A stretch of DNA of 64,000 nt from Haliotis asinina. Its lineage: Eukaryota; Mollusca; Gastropoda; Lepetellida; Haliotidae. Location: the NCBI RefSeq assembly GCF_037392515.1, contig NC_090280.1:20212618-20276617 (forward strand), given 5' to 3'. The notes below the pieces were generated by a model. It made no database searches and was not told where the DNA came from. It saw nothing but the letters and a program-made list of their open reading frames with translations. The stretch's first letter is position 1, and the number at the start of each line of letters is the position of its first letter. Of this stretch, positions 1-11,502 are shown one piece after another. A program made the position numbers and the translations under genes.

Positions 1-125
1 AATATGTGCAAAAGTACACAATAACATTCTGTCATGAAGAGCTTCCACATTAATCAAACCCCGACCTCCCGAATTGATTGGCATATATAAACGATTAAGA
101 GAGGAACGAGGGTGGTGTGCTCTGT
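1..125 (+). repeat. Left member of an inverted repeat pair (partner at 7393-7545)
   Basis: The stretch around 'gtcatgaagagc', 'attaatcaaaccccgacctc' and 'aaacgattaagagaggaacg' recurs as its reverse complement near 7393-7545 with scattered mismatches. The homology starts at the window edge, so the repeat may extend further left. The two copies are about 7.3 kb apart. No coding sequence is visible in either. They could be ends of one composite element or two independent copies of a dispersed repeat; no transposase that would link them was recognised. Confidence 0.6.
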
Positions 126-148
126 TACTGACTTATTTATTATTATTG

Positions 149-236
149 GCACAAGTTATCTGACTTTGATATTGTTGGCACAAGATAGCTGACTTTGTAA
201 TTGTAATTTTTGGCACAAGATGGCCAACTTTGTTAG
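149..236 (+). repeat. Short degenerate tandem repeat, three units
   Basis: Three imperfect units share the core 'ggcacaaga' followed by 'tgactttg' or 'ccaactttg', with 30-40 bases between unit starts. No ORF or known family is apparent. Confidence 0.6.
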
Positions 237-1413
237 TTTTATCAAAGTAAGTTTATCCTACAACCGATTTCTTATTTACTATGTGCTACATGTACCTCTG
301 CCTGGGTCCAAAGGAATTTCAAACGCTTACAAAATAGATTCTGAAGAAAACGAAATTGTCTCCTAAGTTCTAAGCGGCAAAGTGTCCAGTAGACAATAGC
401 GGAGTATTGATAGGTCCACTTATTGGTATAACCATTTTAACCCCACATAGCTATTTATGTTCAAATCATCATCATGTCCACGTTTATGAATACTTAACCC
501 TTGGGGCGCACACATACGTACGTAAGGCGATCTGAGGCGAGCATAGTGTACCTGTCATTAAGCAAATGTACGATTTCAGTACACTGCACATGTTCTTCAA
601 GCTCTTTAACCTGGAAAAGTAATTTAATTCCTTGTTGATGGGACCTCTTCAACTAACAACTGTTTAAAGATGACAAGGCGTTGTATGCGGAATAGTGCCA
701 TGTCTTTAGGATATTGCAGGGATGCTGGTTGACATCCATGGACTATCAGATGGCTGACCAGAAAGCATCAAGAAAGCAGCTAAGCGTCCAGATCAATCAC
801 TCCCATCCACTACTAAGGAGGACATACTCACTTTTAGAATAACACGCTTTGATCCGTTAATGTTCAGTGGAGTGTTAAAGACCGTCACACAATCCAATAG
901 AACGCTCAGAAATTACTTTAAAATATGATGTCGGGGGTTAAAATTCAAGCCACTTAAACATTTCATCGTAAGGAGAACCTTTATATTTAATACGACAAAT
1001 AGTCCGCTTATATGGCCCTCATATCCAGGCATGTTACCTGCTCACGGCGCTTCGTACGTTACTATCCCCGGTCATAGGATACACTTTTTCAACTCCCTGG
1101 GACCACACAGCCATGTTGCCTGTTAGGCGAAATGCACTAATCACTCAAATTGACAGCACACCCTCTAGGGTACTCACTGAGACAATGTGGATTTAAGTAC
1201 CTTGTCCAAGGATACTACGCAGATGTTTCTACATTGGGACCGGAACCTAGGTGCCTCTACCGTGGACAGAACAATCTGCGCTATTGCGTCCCACGGTAAA
1301 TACAGCACACAAAATATAGCACAACATGTGCAAACTTCGAGTCTTAAGTCTCCCCATTTCACATTCTGAAATGTTAAAACACATCCATTGCAAAGTTACT
1401 GAATTATCCATTT
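237..1413. other. Intergenic, nothing recognised
   Basis: No coding region, RNA gene or repeat family could be supported. Short open frames here overlap on both strands and show no domain. Confidence 0.5.
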
Positions 1414-1899
1414 TGTTACGGGTGTGTATTTTCTGTATAGTTTGCTACTAATTCAGTAATATTTATTATTGGGTCACAATGTTTAGTGTTTTCAATAATA
1501 CTTATAATGGGTCACATTTCGTATAAAAGATGATCTGCATTTTTAGAATTTTGGCAGCAGGCTTGTCCGGGAATTATCTGCCCTTGACCTCCTGTTTGTT
1601 TACTTCCGGGAGACTGTTTCTAGGGCAGTCTACAGTGTTGGCGATGGCAGTAAGTGCTCGTACTAAGACTTTGGTGAGTTTTATATATGTTACTATATAT
1701 TTTGTGACCCATTGCCTTAGATTTAGCCGCATGTGTATTGTACTTGAAATCTGTATTGTGAAATTGACTTGTGTGACTTTGTACAACTTGCTCCCTCGTT
1801 GCTAAATAATATAACATCTGAATGTTTGAGACTTGTCTTTGTTCTGTTTTGCTGGTTTTTTCTTACATTGATTATCACAGAAAATTCTTAACGGTAACA
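1414..1899 (+). repeat. Solo LTR of a Gypsy-like family
   Basis: Starts TGTTACGG and ends GGTAACA, so the termini are TGTTA/TAACA inverted. It is flanked on both sides by ATTT (1410-1413 and 1900-1903), a 4-bp target duplication as expected for Gypsy-type integration. Internal landmarks 'gggtcaca', 'tttagtgttttc', 'acttccgggaga' and 'cctta/actttagattta' are shared with the LTRs at 28972 and 33283 and with the reverse-oriented copy at 7807. No internal element sequence is attached, so it is a solo LTR. A fossil. Confidence 0.8.
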
Positions 1900-2249
1900 A
1901 TTTTTATAAATCTCTAAAGAATGAGAAATCATATTTATAAGACGGTCCCTGTTAATCAGTATCCAGTGTGGGAGAAAAAAATCTACACAATCAAGCAAGA
2001 TATGCCGGACTGATTCTCTCGTCAGAAGGGTTTAAAATGAAAACTGCTAAATACATAATAAACATACATCAATAAAGAAGATATATTATGGAGTTTAATA
2101 TCAAAGGGACGCTGAGAGAAGACAAAATCCCCGGGACTGGTTGTAGCTTTTGTTGCTGTTGTTGTTTTCAGCGACAACCCAGATGATGTCCCAGAATTAT
2201 TTCTTTATTTATGTGAATTTATGCCATTGGCCCATGATACCATGATACC
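1900..2249. other. Intergenic, nothing recognised
   Basis: AT-rich sequence between a solo LTR and the decayed LINE. A short imperfect repeat 'atgataccatgataccatg' lies at about 2236. No gene is supported. Confidence 0.4.
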
Positions 2250-5230
2250 ATGTTATACATCAGCAGTCTTCAAGCTACAGCTACGACGATTATTAACACA
2301 GTAGATAAACATGGCAAGATTTCTTAAAACAAGGAGAGCAGCATTACACAACAGTTGGTTCATTTTCAAAAGATTGGATTTCCAAACAACAATTTTGGAT
2401 TTATTTAAGTTGACATATAGCTGATATTCCTTGCAATGGTGTTCATGGACATTTATATAAAATACAATCATCTGTAAACAGAAGGAGAAACAACTGTGTT
2501 AATTCTGGATATAACCATATGCTGGAGTAGCACAACGATTCTATACTTTCAGCTAAATCATTTATAAAAATGGAAAACAAGAAGAGATACTATAGTCAAA
2601 CACCTGTGTAAAGGAATAATTGAGCTTAACACTGATTTAACACAACTGATGCACCCTGTTGCAAAACTAACCATAATTTGGCCTGTTTACCAAGTCAAAT
2701 GTTTTCGAAAAGTCGACGAAGAAAGCATACAGATTACACGTTTCAGATAGAAATACCTGTGTAACAGAAAGCAGAATAAAGATGTTGTCTGTATTAGAGT
2801 ATCCTGTGAGTGCTGTGGATGTGTAAAACACGCTTCACTCCAAATTTCGAGTCTATCGTTATAACTACCATATAAAGTTTATAAAGTACACGAGAAGAGT
2901 AATTCCTCTATAACTTGATACTGAATCTCGATCTCCCTTTTCATGAATAGCGACAATAAGACCGACCGACCACTGAGCAGGAAAAACAGCATACTCAAAG
3001 ATCATGTTGAATAAAACTAGCTACTTACTACGAAACACGAATATCAGAAAAATTCAACACCTAACTTATCATCACCAGCAGCTTTAGAGCACTTGAGGGC
3101 ATTTATTGTGATGGTAACCTCATTTACTGTTATCGGTGAGTCGAGAATTGTTGTAACATCACTCTCGATGAGCTCATCAACTTTTCTTCTCTCACGATAA
3201 AAGAAAATTTATTTCTGGCCGCCAAAAATGTCTTTTAAGTCCACCTCAAGTCTACCCTTTCTCTGAACATTTTAATAACCTCTCTCTCTTTCTCTCTCTC
3301 CTCATACGTGCTTCGTGCCATACGGTTAGCAGCTTTACATATTTAATTTACAAATAAATTCAGACACAACATTAGGCAAAGTATCAAACATGTTTACACT
3401 ATCATTGGACGGTTACCTTTCTCTAAATATTTCAACTTTGGTTCATCCCAAACAAAGCGGTACTCGACTCGCAAATGAACATCGGGATACTGCACAGGCT
3501 TCACGTGGCAGTCATGTGACTGAAATTGACACGACAACGGTAGATGGCCGCAATCTAACCTAGATACAATGTCGAATTGTTTGCAAATAGAAAAGACAGC
3601 ATGTGATCCAATGACATACAGGTAGTCAAGTACACTTTTGCACGAGTGACTTAAAAAGGTAAAGTATCAAAGAACATTTAGCATGTAAACATGAAAGAAC
3701 ACCAATGAAGTAACTCTCCTCTAGCATAGTTCATCATTTGATCGCAAGAGTGTCTTTTATTTCTTGCAGGAAGGAAAGTGTCATTTCCATCCATCTCCCA
3801 AGATGTCTGCAGTGATGATGTCAACGTTGTCTGAATCCTCGCCGGTTCAAGCGTTTTGTCCCCACCAATAATGGAAGGGGCATCACACAGGTCACACATA
3901 ATATTTTACAGCGATTCAAAGAAAAATGATAACCCACATGAAAACTGTTTGGTCTTATACCATGGAGATCAGTCAGGATTGATGTGTACAGCGAGAATGA
4001 TATCCCGGTCAAGATTCAACAAGATTCACATAACAGTCAACAAGACATTTTCTAAAAAAAAGCACACCACCACCAGAAAGTCGTCCTATGCATAATGTTT
4101 TCGACCCGTGAAGGTCACGGGGTAGAATAGGCCTTCAGCAACCCATGCTTGCCATAAACGGCGACTATGCTTGTCGTAAGAGGCGACTAACGGGATCGGG
4201 GGGTCAGGCTCGCTGAGCTGGTTGACACATGTCATGTTGTTGATCACTGGATTGTCTGGTCCAGACTCGATTATTTACAGACCGCCGCCATATGGCTGGA
4301 ATATTCCTGAGTGCGGCGTAAAACTAAACTCACTCACTCTTAATGTTTTCACTGCATCAACACAAGAACACTCGTAGTCAGGGAATGACGCTGAAAATTT
4401 ATAACAGACCGTCCATGTTTCTGTGAGTCCCATGATATCACAAGATTTGAGAAATAATATAAAGTTTACATAACCAGCTTTAATACAGAAACCTGCAATA
4501 TTCCAGAATAAATAGTTGAGTAAACCGAGCGTCCTAGGATGCAGGCGTTGTGCCGAGTCTGATATTACTCGGGGTGGACATTCATCACCACTAACTCACA
4601 TTTTTGAAGAAACCATATTTGTTTTGTTGTTTCAAAGCAGCTACCGTTTTCCCCTGTTTGCTTATGAGGTCACTGGAGATCCCATGCCCACTAGTTTTGA
4701 ACAAGAAACTGTAAGACACGCACTTCACACCGAGTAGATGAAAACTTGGCTAATATAGGTCTAGTGTGTTTGCTTCTGTTAGACCGAGTTTATGAGCATC
4801 TATGATAACGTCATAGATATGAAATCGCATATCACTAGCGTCATTGTGAGTGAGAATATCACAAACAATATTTCTACAGACAAGATTACCTTCAATCTCG
4901 CAATTCACTCACCCCATGAATGAGAACATTTTTTTCTTCTTTTTTTTGTACTGTTCCAACCTTTCCAGGAATCTCGTCCATGTTTATCAATGTTGATTGG
5001 TCACTCCTCCCTTCCACACTAGACAGTGTTTCAGAGACCGCGTCCAAGTCCAAAAGCAGAATATGTTGCTGAGATTTTATGTCTTCATTGTTCTCGTGTA
5101 TTTGTTTAACTGTAGTGTTAAGTTTCCTCGCCTTGACATCTCTTTTCAAGGACAGGTCAATTTTCAGCAAGCGAAACCCACGTAGAACGTCATCTTTAAG
5201 GTTCGCTAGTTCTCTATTGTCACTATATCT
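2250..5230 (-). mobile_element. Decayed LINE (non-LTR retrotransposon) with ORF1, endonuclease and RT remnants, split by a SINE
   Basis: Read on the minus strand, 5230 down to about 4740 resembles LINE ORF1: a coiled-coil-like charged stretch, then 'NVLIHGVSELRD' and, further on, 'DVIIDAHKLG', matching the RNA-binding part of such proteins. Near 4510-4360 'CDIMGLTETW' matches the start of the apurinic-like endonuclease. After the SINE at 4094-4345 the endonuclease resumes with 'GRLSGGGVLFFRKCLV' and, near 3680-3850, a Gly/Asp/Asn-poor version of the 'GDLNARTG' region. About 3180-2700 holds RT pieces in several frames ('TVNEVTITINALKCSKAAG', 'FVDFSKTFDLVN'), and 2250-2470 gives 'QLYVNLNKSKIVVWKSN', which matches the 'VNxxKTKIVVF' segment of RTE/Ingi-type RTs. 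Many stops and frame changes; not functional. The clade is a guess. Confidence 0.65.
4094..4345 (-). mobile_element. Gastropod SINE-like repeat (type I) inserted in the LINE
   Basis: Nearly full-length copy in reverse orientation, from 'cgacccgtgaaggtcacggg' to 'gtaaaactaaactcactcac'. Diagnostic parts are 'cttgtcgtaagaggcgacta', 'ggttgacacatgtcat', 'tctggtccagactcgatta' and 'ctggaatattcctgagtgcg'. The same family recurs at 26783, 27606, 38873, 42640, 52196 and 59330. It interrupts the LINE endonuclease region, so it is younger than the LINE. Confidence 0.8.
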
Positions 5231-6540
5231 CGGGAGAAGGCTTCAGTGTTTCAATGTCTCCGGATACACACAGAGAGTTACTGCATAATACGTGTTAACA
5301 CTGATACACTGCCGAGTACCAACCACGTGGTCATGAGTCATAGCCTACATCCACATCATGAGACCAGTTCGAGAATGGGGTATATGGTGCAGCATGGCCG
5401 GCTTGCCTTGTGCCACGTGGCTGCCGAAAAGTCCAGTTCTCGTCTTCCATTGCCCTACAGACACCCCAATGACGCTCAAAACGTCCGTGTTTCTACATAC
5501 TTAACTATATGTTCGGCTGGTGTAACTGTCGACTTGAAATGTTAGGCGGAAATGCATATTTACGCGCTTCTGTCGGGAGCTCCCGCACACCCGTCTTACC
5601 AACAGCATGGCCGATAACTCATCCATTAAAACAGTCATTTATGTGGGAACGCAAGTTGCACGGAGCAAATTCAGTGCATACATCGAGGATTATAACTTGA
5701 ATCTGACAATTATCAGTACCTTGGATTACTACTCATTAGTTATGTTGTATATACGGTTACCAGTTATCACATCAGTTAATCAACTTTCGACTTCATAGGG
5801 CCTACAACATGGGTATTAACTTGAACAAACAAACAATGAACAATATGACTGAAACTTAGGTACACGTTTAAATCAAACATTGTACATTACACCTTCCTCA
5901 ACGCGTTACTGATCTGTAAAATACATCAAAATGTAATGTTGTCATAAACTTGGTATTTGACATATATTTGCGATTACGTAAATATTTTACTTAAAAACGT
6001 AAAGAAATTAAAGATATGACTCAATATAGACCACATTTGAACACGTAATTGAATAACATACTTCGAAATACACCAAACGTAAGGTTCGAATAAGGGGTCT
6101 TTATATACATATAAAAACATCATCTTACAGTTATTTTCAATGAAAGAATAACAAGAGGACAAAGTCATCAATATCACCCGCAACGGCAAAATAGTCTTCA
6201 TTAATATGACTACTAGGTATGACCACAGTATGTCAGTGTTTTGGTATGCACATGGCACAGTGGAAGGAGTGTATTGTAAGGTTTTACAGTTCTGCACCGG
6301 AAAGGACAGTACCACCAGGTCTAACTTGTTGCCATGGAAACGCTAAAATATTTTATTCAGAAATCCACACCTCCCCAAAGGCACCAGTATAACACCAGAC
6401 CTATGTGCCAAGTTGGAAGAAGAAACATTGAACGGTCTTACAGTTCTGCTCCAGAAAAGAGCACAACCACCAATTTCAGTCAGAGTCATATAGAAATAGA
6501 AATTCACACACTGATGTAACCCCCAAAAGGCACGTCTAGG
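5231..6540. other. Intergenic with a small imperfect direct repeat
   Basis: No gene recognised. The phrase 'ttacagttctgc' followed by 'accacca' occurs at about 6284 and again at about 6438, an imperfect direct repeat of ~40 bases. A 113-codon frame on the minus strand (5974-6315) shows no recognisable domain and is probably chance. Confidence 0.4.
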
Positions 6541-6800
6541 GATCATGGTGAACATGGCATACATGTGAAATGCATTCAGGTAGTGGATTTTCCGGCCGCT
6601 TCACCGTACCTCAATCCCATCTGGCAACTAATCAAGGACAAACTGGAAAAGTTGGAACCGAAAAATATTGCAGATTGGAAACGAGTTATTCATGAAACGT
6701 GGTATGAACCATCTTAAGAACTCATAGACAGTCTTGTAAATTCTATGCCTCGGCAGGCTGAAAAGTGGAAAAACGGTATAATGATTGTGAACGATTTAGC
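6540..6800 (+). pseudogene. Tc1/mariner-like transposase C-terminal remnant
   Basis: The plus strand reads 'VVDFPAASPYLNPIWQL', a variant of the 'DWPARSPDLNPIEHVW' signature of Tc1-type transposases, then 'WKRVIHETWYEPS' and 'ELIDSLVNSMPRQAEKWKNG', the usual C-terminal helices of this family. The position of the third catalytic acid, normally Glu in 'NPIE', is Trp here, and a stop follows 'WYEPS'. The catalytic N-terminal half was not found and no terminal inverted repeats were identified. A dead fragment of a DNA transposon. Confidence 0.7.
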
Positions 6801-7175
6801 CATGACTTGTCTACATGTGGGCCAGTGTTCATAAATGTATGTCAATTATGAAATCAAGACGTGGAATCAAAACTTGTTTCTTTATTTTGTTCGATACTGC
6901 ATTTACATTGTGGATACTAACAAATATGATTAGAAGTAATATGAATATGCATGGTATATAAATGGGAGAAATTCTATCTCTTCTCGCGAAATTTGCAGGC
7001 GATACTACATAAACATTAGACAGATCAGAAACAAACGATCTATACTTATCATGGAAATTGGAAACAATACAACAAAAAGATACATCACGTTTTCTGCTTG
7101 TATCTGGTGAATATAGAACGTCACTGCAAACAAATACCCGATCTTGACTATCCCCCAAAACAATTTCAGTTGGTT

Positions 7176-7280
7176 GTAAAGTGGTTGAAGCATCACGTCG
7201 AAGACCAGGTTCGATTCCTCACAGGGGTACAGCGTGTGAAACCCATTTCTGGTGTCCTCCTGTCCTAACCTCACTCACAT
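7176..7280 (+). mobile_element. tRNA-derived SINE fragment (type II)
   Basis: Contains a pol III B-box-like 'GGTTCGATTCC' at 7208-7218, preceded by 'gaagcatcacgtcgaagacc' and followed by 'tgtgaaacccatttctggtg'. This matches the tRNA-like head of a second gastropod SINE, seen in the other orientation at 25531, 38300 and 48613. It is a SINE, not a tRNA gene: no cloverleaf can be drawn around it. Confidence 0.7.
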
Positions 7281-7392
7281 GTGAGATGGTTATATTACGC
7301 AGTATACGCTACCAAGCGTACACTGTGCCAGTCCTTTCCTTTTCCTCTGGAGCAGTTGATTGGGCAAAACAAGTCTTGACCGCCTGACCAGA

Positions 7393-7545
7393 AGGATCAT
7401 GTCTGATAACAGAGCCCACCATCCGCTCTCCTCTCTTAATCGTTTATGTGTGCCAGTTAATTCTGAGGTTGGGGCTTGACTAATTTGGAGGCTCTTCATG
7501 ATAACATTTTATTGTGCACTGTTACACATGTCTATTTAAGAGAAT
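7393..7545 (-). repeat. Right member of the inverted repeat pair (partner at 1-125)
   Basis: Reverse complement of the sequence at the window start: 'gctcttcatgataacatttt', 'cctctcttaatcgttta' and 'aacagagcccacc' match it with scattered substitutions. No transposase for this pair was recognised. Confidence 0.6.
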
Positions 7546-7762
7546 TAGTCACAAACAATAGATAATATGATGAAAGAAAGGAATTCTACAGCTATTTTGA
7601 ACGCGCCAAGGACATTGGACAGAATCCGTTCATGGCATGACGGCAATGTTCTGCTGGACGGTAGTAAACAAGGTGAAGTCCTTCACCAAGTCTGCCCAGA
7701 GTCTGTCATTTGTGGAGGAACTCTCTGAGAAGCCCTTGCATGTTTACATGCAGTGTGTGGAA

Positions 7763-7797
7763 CAGAACAGCAACAGAACAGAACAGAACAGAACGTC
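7763..7797 (+). repeat. Short (AACAG)n microsatellite
   Basis: Runs of 'aacag' repeated about six times with one interruption. Simple sequence only. Confidence 0.8.
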
Positions 7798-7806
7798 AGT
7801 TGATTT

Positions 7807-8467
7807 TGTTACCGTTAAGAATTTACCGTGACAACAATGTAAGAAATCCCCTGTGAACCAGCAAAACAGAACAAAGACAAGTCGTACACGTTCAAATTAT
7901 GTATTGTTATTATGCAATGAGAGCAAGGTATAAAAAGTCACAAGTATATAACATTGCAGATTTCAGGTACAATTCAAGAGAGACAAAATCTAAGTCAATG
8001 AGTCACAAAATACAGTATAGCAAACTCATCAAAGTCTTGATGTGAGAGAGAATCAACTATGGCAGAATGTCAACACAGCGATCGGTGCGACAGCAGATAA
8101 TGTAGGTCAGGCGTTGACGGGTTTTGATGACCAATAAGTAACTCCAGTATATATGAATGAGTGTGAGTGTCGCCCTCAACACGGCAACCAGCCTTTATAT
8201 ATTTACTAAGTCATTTCCCGAAGGTTCGGGCACAAACGAACATCGTCATCACTGTAGAATGCCCTCGAATAAGTCTCCCGGAAGTAGATACAAAGAAAAC
8301 TAGGAGCAGATAAATTCCGGAAATACCAGAACTCTAAAAGTGTTGACCAGCTATTAAAACGAAATGTGACCCATGATATCTAATATTCCAAACACTAAAT
8401 GTTGTGACCCAATATGATTATTACTTAATTAATAACAAAAACATAAAGCAAATACACACTCGTAACA
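7807..8467 (-). repeat. Solo LTR of the same Gypsy-like family, reverse orientation
   Basis: On the plus strand it starts TGTTACCG and ends CGTAACA. Reversed, it shows the landmarks of the 1414 LTR: 'gggtcacaacatttagtg', 'gggtcacatttcg', 'acttccgggaga' and a 'tttatacc' TATA-like element. No clear target duplication was found. It is longer (~660 bp) than the 1414 copy (~486 bp). A fossil. Confidence 0.75.
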
Positions 8468-8860
8468 GTCTCAAATGTGAAACTTATTGATTGATGAATT
8501 GATCATTGAAATACATTTACAGCAGTTATACATTTATGTACTTCAGTACATTACTTATAAAAACTTAAATCGACACTGTTTTTCAATAAAACAGTGTATA
8601 GATTTAACATTTTGCAAATTTGCAGTTTCTGATATTTTAATATTTCCATATAAGACAGAATTGAGGTATTCATTTGTTAAATTATCATAACTTGTAAATT
8701 ATCGCCACAAATAGCACCAGAACAACAAGGTGGGTCATGAGATATAAAACTATATCCTAATCGAAGGCTACAGTGCATACTTTCACAGAATCTTCTTTCA
8801 AAATTTGCATAAATAGCTAGGTGCTTTGTTGTGTATCATTTAGTGAACAATGTTTTACTT
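8468..8860. other. AT-rich intergenic, nothing recognised
   Basis: No gene or repeat could be supported. A 67-codon plus-strand frame is low complexity and AT-driven. Confidence 0.4.
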
Positions 8861-9198
8861 TTGTACAAGTCTCCTTTCAGCTGGAGGTAGGAAATTAGTT
8901 TCTTCATACAATATGTTACAGCTGGTACCCCATGTTACCCCTCATAGAGTTCCTAAAGCGCCAAGCTGTAATTCTTCCAAACATGTCTATTTTTATGATC
9001 AATTGTGCAAGGTAGTATAAAGGATGTATACACAACGAGTATTTCTTGATAAACAATATTTCCAACGTCTCAAGCGCTGTTTATTTGAGAGGTCCAGTTT
9101 CAGTCTGCTTGAAGAACGAGTCCTAAATGTTTACGTTTATTTACCTCTTTATTAGGGATACCCTGCATAGTTGATACATCTATAAAACATAATGTGAC
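8860..9198 (-). pseudogene. LINE reverse transcriptase C-terminal remnant, left of the BEL insertion
   Basis: The minus strand near 9185-9070 reads 'GIPNKEVNKRKHLGLVLQAD', then, after a stop, 'NWTSQIN'. This is the conserved 'vxxHKHLGLxL...W..HI' block downstream of the catalytic motif in LINE reverse transcriptases. 'VYTSFILP' about 30 codons later matches the 'lYxxfIrPil' block. Stops and drift make it non-functional. Its upstream half continues at 21800-21905, beyond the BEL element, so the element landed inside this LINE. Confidence 0.65.
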
Positions 9199-9660
9199 TG
9201 TTGGTTTCTAGGTTTCATAAAATATCACTTCAAAACGACAATTCAGAATCTTCATATATTCCTGTTTAATTCTGTCGACAGACAAGGTATTCGACCTTAT
9301 AAGTAGATTCTCTGTGAAGATTGACTGCAATACAATCATAAAAATCTGACTTAAGTAAAGACAGTCAGTGTAACATATGAATACAAGTTCATGCTTCTAC
9401 CACGACAAATACACTTTCATAGTTAGAAACGGAATATCTAATACAAGGAAATGTAACTTATATTACTGGACATGTATAAAATGATAATTTACCGTTTATA
9501 TGCTGGAGTGTCGAAACGAAGGTCCGAAGCATGGCGAATCGAAAAACGTGTGCAAACAAATCCGAATTATTTCCCTTTGAGAGCTACAAGTATGCAGAGT
9601 GCACACCGCTAAGGAAAACTTTGCTAGAACAAGAACAAGAACAAATTCAAAATTCCTACA
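9199..9660 (-). repeat. BEL 3' LTR
   Basis: On the plus strand it starts TGTTGGTTTC and ends TTCCTACA; read in element orientation it is TGTAGG...CCAACA. It matches 21362-21799 almost base for base outside a short variable patch. Adjacent inside sequence (9661-9675, minus strand purine-rich 'gtgggtcggaa') is a plausible polypurine tract. Confidence 0.9.
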
Positions 9661-9750
9661 TTCCGACCCACTAATTGTGAAGAATAAACGAAAACAATTA
9701 CTATCTGAAATTCAAATACAATCTACACAGCTGGATGATGTTTCAAACAG

Positions 9751-11502
9751 TCACTTCTTAATATCGTCATTTTCAGTGATAACGCATAGTTTGTCCACAG
9801 GACGCCGCAGCGTCGCATTTTGTGTCTTCACAACCACAACACGAACGTGTCCCTTTTTGTCTGGGAATACCTCAAGGATTCGTCCCAAACACCAGGCATT
9901 ACGAGGCAAGTTGTCCATCACAAGAACAATATCATTCACAGCAACGTTCTTCTGTTCACGAGTCCACTTTTGTCGCTCTTGCTGCATTGTGATGTATTCT
10001 CGTGACCATCGACGCCAGAAGACGTCTGCTATATACTGAATCTGTCTCCATCTTTTTCTGGCGTAGCATTCATCTTTGCAGAAGAGTCCAGGAGGCATCA
10101 GTTGGTTGCCATGTAACAGGAGCAGGTGATTCGGTGTTGATGGAGTCAAGTCTCTGAGGTCACTGGACACTGTTGTGATTGGGCGATTGTTTATGGTCGA
10201 TTCCACCTCACAAAATACTGTTTGAAGGCCTTCATCATCAGAGTGAACTACTTGGTCATGTAACAGAGAATACAGAATCCGTCTGATAGTTCTAATCATC
10301 CTTTCCCATATGCCACCGTGATGTGACCCTGAAGGTGGACTGAACTCCCATACTACATCTCTCTGAGTACACACCTTGTTGATTTGGTGAAGATTCCACC
10401 TTTTGATCTCCTCTCTCATTTCTTTTTCACATCCAACAAGGTTTGTGCCGTTATCTGATCTGATGCGTTTCGGATATCCTCTTCGAGCAAAGAAGCAACG
10501 GAAGGCATTGATACAGGAGTTTGTGTCAAGAGTGAAGGCCACTTCCAGGTGCACGGCTCTCTCACTGTCAGGCAAGTAAATACGACACCATATCGCTTCA
10601 TTGTCGCACGACCTCTTTTTATGTAAAACGGCCCAAAGAAATCAACTCCGACATTTGTGAATGGAGGCTCATTTGGAGTAAGTCTATCAAGTGGAATGTC
10701 TGCCATCTTCTGTATCTTTTGCCGAGCACTGTACTTTCGACAAACGATGCATCTGGAGATAATGCGTTTCATCAGGTACCCAGCTCCAATAATCCAGAAT
10801 TGCTGTCTCAGTTGACTTAGCATTGCTGCCTTTCCCATATGCCCAACACATTTATGACAGTCTTTCACAATCAATTCTGACACATAAGAATTTTTGGGCA
10901 ACAAGACAGGATGCTTTACTTCATATGGGATGAATGCATTGGACAGTCGTCCCCCAACCCTAATCACATCATTATCAAGAAACGGATCTAGTTTTCTAAC
11001 TTGCTTGTCGAGTTCAAATTGTCCTGAATGAGAACCTTGCAATGTGCGAAGAAGCTGTGGGAAGTGCCTTTTCTGAACGTACTGAATGATGGCTATCTCG
11101 GCTTTATGAAACATCAGAACCGAGAAGTAAGTAGCTTCTTTTGCTGGCAAGGTGCAGTCTTCATGTTCGTGTTGAGAATTCAAGTTCTGTTTTTCATGCA
11201 CTTTCCTTTGCAGAGTTTCTTTCAACAGCAAATACACGCTGACAACCCGTTTCAGTTTCATCCAAGAGGAGCTATAGTTGAGAAGTCTTTCAACTGACTC
11301 TATACATTTACTTGTCACCGCAGCATTTACAGTTTTCTTTACTTCGGGATCATCAGGGCTGATCTCTGGTAGTTCAGTATGTGATGGCCACTTACTCTCG
11401 GGATTCCAAAGGAATGAGGGTCCATGAAACCACTGATCCATCTGAATAAATTCATCATAGTTCAAAGCCCTGGATGCTGCATCAGTTGGATTCAACTGAG
11501 TT
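9751..11502 (-). pseudogene. BEL element RNase H tail, integrase and C-terminal region
   Basis: The minus strand shows an integrase zinc-binding domain (His-His-Cys-Cys, around 'HKCVGHMGKAAMLSQLRQQF' and 'CIVCRKYSA', about 10740-10870). Then comes the integrase core with 'GVDFFGPFYIKRG', 'IRSDNGTNLVG' and 'SHHGGIWERMIRTIRR', and the Pao-type C-terminal domain around 'RWSREYITMQQERQKW' and 'VNDIVLVMDNLPRNAWCLGR'. This downstream part of pol is present only once. It is a part of the broken element and not a host gene. Confidence 0.85.

Noticed and set aside
1174-1369. Overlapping 60-codon frames on both strands
   Set aside because: No domain, no splice context and a mirror frame of equal length; likely chance.
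5974-6315. 113-codon minus-strand frame as a membrane protein
   Set aside because: Hydrophobicity follows from AT-rich composition; no family match or gene context.
7178-7220. Possible tRNA gene
   Set aside because: Only a B-box-like sequence is present; no acceptor stem or anticodon arm can be formed, and the same sequence recurs as part of a SINE.
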